The notes under the pieces were generated by a model. It saw only the letters and a list, made by a program, of their open reading frames with translations. It made no database searches and had not been told where the DNA came from. The position numbers were made by a program, and so were the translations under genes. From NCBI GenBank assembly GCA_965218865.1, contig CBDCME010000020.1, positions 1 to 45,665 of the forward strand: a stretch of 45,665 bases of DNA. The letters are read 5' to 3'. Source of the stretch: CBDCME01 sp965218865. Its GTDB lineage: Bacteria > Pseudomonadota > Alphaproteobacteria > JAAXGF01. How positions within the stretch are numbered: the stretch's first letter is position 1; each line of letters opens with the position of its first letter. Positions 41,741 to 45,665 of the stretch are shown here, one piece after another.

Positions 41741-43202
41741 GGCAATGTCCCGGCTGATGTTGAAAAAGTGAGGTAGGCGTCATTCGCCTGGAACCGTTAG
41801 GCTCTGGGTGTTGAATCCATCAAGGAGAACGACGCCATGACCAAGACTACACGGAACAGCCGCCTTTCGAAACTGTTGGAGATCCCGCTTCCGCTGTTGC
41901 CGCCGGCCTTGCCGGAGGCTTTTGATGATCTGCGCATGAGCGTGGATCGCTTTTGCCTGTTGGCCGGGGTGGAGACCCTGGGCGAGATGCTGGACGAGGA
42001 TAGCGAGGTGCTCTGCGGAGCGCGCCACGCCCGCACGGCCGAGCGGCAGGGCCATCGCTGGGGGACAACCCAGAGCGAGATTGCCTATCACGGGGGCAAG
42101 GTGAAGCTGACGCGCCCGCGGGTGCGCGATCTTGCGGGCAAGGAGATGAGCTTGCCGAGCTGGGAGTTGCTCTCGGACCCGGCGCTTTTGCAGTCCTGGG
42201 CGATGAACATCATGCTGCTTACGGTTTCGACCCGCAAGTACGCGCGCGCCGTGCGCCTGCCCGGCGAGGCCAGCGGCGACTTGCCGGCACGCGCGGGCGA
42301 TGCGACCTCGAAGTCCGCGGTCTCGCGGCGCTTCGTGGCCATGACGCGCAAGAAGCTGAAGGCCTTCCTGGCCAGCGACCTTTCGGATCTCGATCTCCTG
42401 GTCATCCAGATCGACGGGCTGCACGTCGGCGATCACGTGTTGCTGGCAGCTATTGGCATCGACGGCGCGGGCGAGAAGCATGTTCTAGGCCTGGCCGAAG
42501 GTGCCACGGAGAATGCCGCCACGGTGCAGGCGCTGCTCGACAACCTGACCGCCCGCGGCCTCGACCCGGAAGTGCCCCGGCTCTTCATCGTCGACGGCGC
42601 CAAGGCGCTCTCCAAGGCGATCAAGCGGACCTTCGGGCCGGTGGCCGCCCTCCAGCGCTGCCAGGTCCACAAGGGCCGCAACATCATCGAGCGCCTCGAC
42701 GAAAGCCTTCATGCCGGCGTCAAGAAGGCGCTCAGGCAAGCCTGGGACCAAGACGATGCCGAGAAAGCCGAACGCCTCATGAAGAACCTGGCGCGCCGCC
42801 TGGAGACCGAGGCCCCCGGCGTTTCGGCTTCCATCCTGGAGGGCCTGGATGAGATCCTCACCGTGATCCGCTTGGGCCTGCCGCCCAAGCTCAGGCGCTC
42901 CTTGGCCTGCACCAACGCCATCGAGAATGCCTTGGGAACGGTCAGGATGGTGCAGCACAATGTCAAGCGCTGGCGCAACGCCGAGATGGCCTTGCGATGG
43001 ACCGCCGCCGGCCTCCTGGAAGCCCAAAAGACCTCCGTCGCCTCAAGGCCTACCGGCAACTCCCCATCCTCAGAGCTGCCCTCGAGGATCACGTGAAAAA
43101 GGCAAAAGCGAAAAGCGCCATTGAAACCATCAAAGAGGCCGCCTAGCCTCGAAGCCCAACCATGCCTGCCTCGCCTTTTTCAACAGAGCATGGGACATCG
43201 CC
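41741..43202 (+). mobile_element. IS256-family element, copy 2
   Basis: 1462 bp, the same ends as copy 1, with one base difference noted upstream of the gene (GCTCTGGGTG instead of GCTCTGAGTG). Flanking 8-mers are AACCCGGA and AGAATGGC: no target duplication. Its left flank is the integrase 3' region, its right flank is the start of the RTX gene. Confidence 0.92.
41837..43096 (+). CDS. IS256-family transposase, copy 2 (altered C-terminus)
   Basis: A 419-residue protein identical in sequence to copy 1, including the frameshifted tail SVASRPTGNSPSSELPSRIT after EAQKT; the expected ending would run to TAG 43144-43146. Catalytic Asp, Asp and Glu motifs are present. Because both copies share the change, the tail existed before the copies separated, so either the altered protein works or the element moved with outside help. 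Confidence 0.85.
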   Translation: MTKTTRNSRLSKLLEIPLPLLPPALPEAFDDLRMSVDRFCLLAGVETLGEMLDEDSEVLCGARHARTAERQGHRWGTTQSEIAYHGGKVKLTRPRVRDLAGKEMSLPSWELLSDPALLQSWAMNIMLLTVSTRKYARAVRLPGEASGDLPARAGDATSKSAVSRRFVAMTRKKLKAFLASDLSDLDLLVIQIDGLHVGDHVLLAAIGIDGAGEKHVLGLAEGATENAATVQALLDNLTARGLDPEVPRLFIVDGAKALSKAIKRTFGPVAALQRCQVHKGRNIIERLDESLHAGVKKALRQAWDQDDAEKAERLMKNLARRLETEAPGVSASILEGLDEILTVIRLGLPPKLRRSLACTNAIENALGTVRMVQHNVKRWRNAEMALRWTAAGLLEAQKTSVASRPTGNSPSSELPSRIT

Positions 43203-43205
43203 AGA

Positions 43206-45515
43206 ATGGCTGAGACATCCGATAGCGCGAACCAGGCACTCGATCAAGATGTTGCCACCGACGAATTAACGACTCGCGACGCAGGCAAGTCGCAGACGGT
43301 CGGCGAGCCGAAAGGATCGGAGGGCCTCGTTCAGACGGATGCCACCGTCAGGGAAGCCCGTACCGGCGGGACCGTTCAGCGGGGTAGCCAGGTCCAGCAA
43401 TCCTCGTCCGTCGAGGAAGAGGTCGCGGCCGGCTTTGATGCCGATTCGTCCGAGGTGGCGACTGATGTCGACGGATTTGGCGAGGCCGGTGACACGCCTA
43501 CGGACTTCGCGCCGGAGGTCACGGGCTTTGCCGGCCGCTCGGGCCGGGACGCCGGCGGCGGCGATGCCGGCCGTTCGGGCGGAGGCGACGGCGATGGCCG
43601 CGGCGGAACCTCCGGCGCAGACGCGGGTGGAAGCGGGAGTCAGTTTTTCGACCCGGCCGTTGGCGCCGACGTCGGTGACGCCGGAGCCGCCGCTGGACGT
43701 GGTGATGGCGGCAACAGGGATGGGGCGGCCGCCGGAACCGAGGGTGGCGAAGGCGCCGATGGCGAAGGTGAAGCCGAAGCCGAGGCCGAGGCCGAGGTCG
43801 AGATTGTCGAGGCCCTGACCCCGGATCTCGGTCTTGAATTGGAAACCGAGCCGGTCACCGAACCGGAGGTCGTGGAATTGGCCCCGGTCGCCGAGGCGGC
43901 CGCCGCCGAGCGCTCGGAGGTCGTCGCCGAGATCGTCGCCCCGGATGTCGCCGAGACCCCCAAACTCGCGGTCGAGGCCGCCAGCGGGGCCGAGGACAGT
44001 GCGATTGCTCTCGACATAGCTGCCACCCTCACCGACCTCGACGGCTCTGAAGCCCTCTCGATTACGATCGAGAACGTGCCCACCGGCGCCAGCCTGTCCG
44101 CCGGGACCGACAACGGCGACGGCACCTGGAGCTTGGAGACAGCCGACCTCGACGGCCTGACAGTTACGCCACTGGCGGATTCGAACGCCGACTTCAGCCT
44201 CAACGTCATTGCCACCGCGACCGAAGCGGATGGCAGTGTCGCCAGCACCAGCGCCACCCTCGACGTCGGCGTCACCGGCGTGTCCGACACGCCGACTTTC
44301 AACGTGAGCGCGGCGAGCGGGGCCGAGGACAGCGCGATCGCTCTGGATGTTACCTCGGCGCTCATCGACCTCGACGGCTCGGAAGCCCTCTCGATCACGA
44401 TCGAGAACGTGCCCACCGGCGCCAGCCTGTCGGCCGGGACCGACAACGGCGACGGCACCTGGAGCTTGGAGACAGCCGACCTCGACGGCCTGACAGTTAC
44501 GCCGGCGGTGGATTCGAACGCCGACTTCAGCCTCAACGTGGCCGCCACCGCGACAGAGGCGAACGGCAGTGTCGCCAGCACCAGCGCCACCCTCGACGTC
44601 GAGGTCACTCCCGAAGCGTTCACGCTCGTGGGTACGAGCGGGAGGGACACCCTGAGCGGTGGTGCCGGGGACGACTCGATCGACGGGGGACTCAATAGGG
44701 ACAATTTGAGCGGCGGCGATGGCAACGATACCCTCGTCGGGGGGGCCGGCAAGGACGACCTCAGGGGCGGAAAAGGAGATGACGAATTACGTGGCGGAAC
44801 CGAAGACGACAGGCTGAGGGGTGAGGACGGCAACGACGCTCTCTTCGGCGACGAAGGCAGGGATGACCTCAGGGGCGGAAAGGGAGACGATGCCTTGGAT
44901 GGCGGCCTCGGTAACGACAGGTTGTTTGGGGAGGACGGAAACGACACCGTCCTCGGCGACGCCGGCAAGGACGACCTCAGGGGCGGAAAAGGAGATGACG
45001 AATTACGTGGCGGAACCGAAGACGACAGGCTGAGGGGTGAGGACGGCAACGACGCTCTCTTCGGCGACGCCGGCAGGGATGACCTCAGGGGCGGAAAGGG
45101 AGACGACGAATTACGTGGCGGGTCGGGCGACGACAAGCTGAGGGGCGAGGACGGCGACGACACGCTCTCAGGGGACGCCGGCAGCGATACCCTATTTGGC
45201 GGCAAGGGGGATGACGTCCTCTACGGCGGCGGCGATGTTGCCTTTGGCGACGACGGTTCGGATACGTTCGTATTCTACGCCGGGGATGGAAACGCCACTT
45301 TCGAGGGTGGTGCCAATGGCTGGACCGATACCCTTGACCTTCACAATGCCGATGGAAATTACGCGCCGGACGACTGGACCATCGAACTCACCTCGGGTTC
45401 GATTGTCGAGCAAACTGATAATCAGATCACGCTGTCAGATGACGCGTCCGGCACGGCCACGAATAGTGACGGCAGCGAAGTAAGCTTCGAAGGCGTCGAA
45501 AGCATCACCTTTTAA
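43206..45515 (+). CDS. RTX / cadherin-like repeat protein, type I secretion substrate
   Basis: A 769-residue, very acidic protein. Residues 1-250 are low-complexity (D, G, E, A, V rich, with GEAEAEAEAEVE). Two near-identical cadherin/VCBS-like repeats of about 110 residues follow (AASGAEDSAIALD, DLDGSEALSITIENVP, DNGDGTWSLETADLDGL). Then come about 20 calcium-binding nonapeptides (GGxGxDxLx types: GGAGDDSIDGG, GGKGDDELRGG). The C-terminus, SEVSFEGVESITF, is of the kind used as a type I secretion signal. There is no N-terminal signal peptide. It should be exported outside the cell through an ABC/MFP/TolC route not present here, perhaps for adhesion. ATG 43206 lies three bases after the IS256 end with no clear ribosome-binding site, so the native start or promoter may be lost. 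Confidence 0.88.
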   Translation: MAETSDSANQALDQDVATDELTTRDAGKSQTVGEPKGSEGLVQTDATVREARTGGTVQRGSQVQQSSSVEEEVAAGFDADSSEVATDVDGFGEAGDTPTDFAPEVTGFAGRSGRDAGGGDAGRSGGGDGDGRGGTSGADAGGSGSQFFDPAVGADVGDAGAAAGRGDGGNRDGAAAGTEGGEGADGEGEAEAEAEAEVEIVEALTPDLGLELETEPVTEPEVVELAPVAEAAAAERSEVVAEIVAPDVAETPKLAVEAASGAEDSAIALDIAATLTDLDGSEALSITIENVPTGASLSAGTDNGDGTWSLETADLDGLTVTPLADSNADFSLNVIATATEADGSVASTSATLDVGVTGVSDTPTFNVSAASGAEDSAIALDVTSALIDLDGSEALSITIENVPTGASLSAGTDNGDGTWSLETADLDGLTVTPAVDSNADFSLNVAATATEANGSVASTSATLDVEVTPEAFTLVGTSGRDTLSGGAGDDSIDGGLNRDNLSGGDGNDTLVGGAGKDDLRGGKGDDELRGGTEDDRLRGEDGNDALFGDEGRDDLRGGKGDDALDGGLGNDRLFGEDGNDTVLGDAGKDDLRGGKGDDELRGGTEDDRLRGEDGNDALFGDAGRDDLRGGKGDDELRGGSGDDKLRGEDGDDTLSGDAGSDTLFGGKGDDVLYGGGDVAFGDDGSDTFVFYAGDGNATFEGGANGWTDTLDLHNADGNYAPDDWTIELTSGSIVEQTDNQITLSDDASGTATNSDGSEVSFEGVESITF
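44745..45069 (+). repeat. Exact 109-bp repeat pair in the RTX region
   Basis: Bases 44745-44853 and 44961-45069 are identical, 216 bases apart (72 codons, eight nonapeptides). Identity at the base level, not only in protein, points to recent duplication or gene conversion in the calcium-binding array. Confidence 0.8.
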
Positions 45516-45665
45516 CGAAATTCTCGCGGCGAGAACGGCGGCTGCCGTTCCCCGGCGATGGGCAGCGGAACGCGATCGGAATCTCCCGTCGGCAAGATTG
45601 ATGCGCGATCCGCCTCGGCGTAGGTGACGAAGCAGTACGCCTGAAAGGTATTAGATCACCGCTTC
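45516..45665. other. 3' flank of the RTX gene, nothing assigned
   Basis: The 150 bases after the RTX stop hold a perfect small palindrome, TTCTCGC-G-GCGAGAA, near 45522-45536 without a T run. On the minus strand a frame could end at TTA 45515-45517, but it is too short at the window edge to support a gene. Confidence 0.3.

Noticed and set aside
26721..43202. Composite transposon bounded by the two IS256 copies
   Set aside because: Copy 1 has its own perfect 8-bp target duplication, and the outer flanks (GATGTGGG and AGAATGGC) do not match, so the 16-kb unit did not move as one.
44640..45230. CRISPR-like regular repeats
   Set aside because: The spacing is that of nine-residue calcium-binding repeats in an open coding frame; there are no spacers. 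No CRISPR array was seen elsewhere.
45515..45665. Minus-strand coding end (AYCFVTYAEADRAS...) at the window edge
   Set aside because: About 45 codons with an in-frame stop close to the edge and no recognised family. Possible, but not supported.

Overview
The window is GC-rich chromosomal DNA that looks alphaproteobacterial, probably Rhodospirillales-like. The grounds are guaB-guaA, rlmE beside a ppx/gppA gene, a trio of DsrE-like proteins, an otsB/GH15/glk cluster, a multihaem cytochrome pair and an RTX protein. No species can be named from this.

Positions 1-23,000 are mostly single-copy genes. In order they are: a partial LVIVD-repeat/haem protein; a convergent multihaem cytochrome broken by one stop codon; a methyltransferase; a CDF-type transporter with replaced metal ligands; a 30-codon leader ORF before an exopolyphosphatase; rlmE; guaB and guaA; three DsrE-fold genes; an ACT-domain regulator; a trehalose/glucose module (otsB, GH15, glk) with a TGA in GH15; an MBL-fold hydrolase; a decayed Crp/Fnr regulator; threonine ammonia-lyase; a dicarboxylate symporter; an AT-richer secreted protein that recalls archaeal proteins; and a DUF938 methyltransferase.

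Positions 23,000-43,200 are dominated by insertion sequences: three IS5-like copies (one inside an amidohydrolase, one inside an IS630), two IS256 copies, one IS630, and three copies of an ISAs1-type element whose transposase carries an N-terminal DruA/DUF4338-like domain. Two ISAs1 copies form a tandem dimer inside a tyrosine integrase gene. A tRNA-Thr 3' half with arm-like repeats lies on the other side of this IS pile-up. Removing the ISs places this att-like site about 170 bp upstream of the integrase, so one end of an integrative element was here before the ISs buried it. Low-GC cargo-like genes (a small secreted protein, a Rap1a/Tai-type immunity protein, a MORN remnant) lie around it. 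The window closes with a 769-residue RTX/cadherin-like type I secretion substrate directly behind an IS256 copy.

Two themes stand out. Gene decay is frequent (cytochrome, GH15, Crp, amidohydrolase, integrase, IS630, one IS5 and the IS256 C-termini), which suggests relaxed selection, an IS burst or assembly errors. The DruA-transposase fusion links an anti-phage-associated domain to an active-looking IS. Family names rest on motif recognition and memory; no database search was run.
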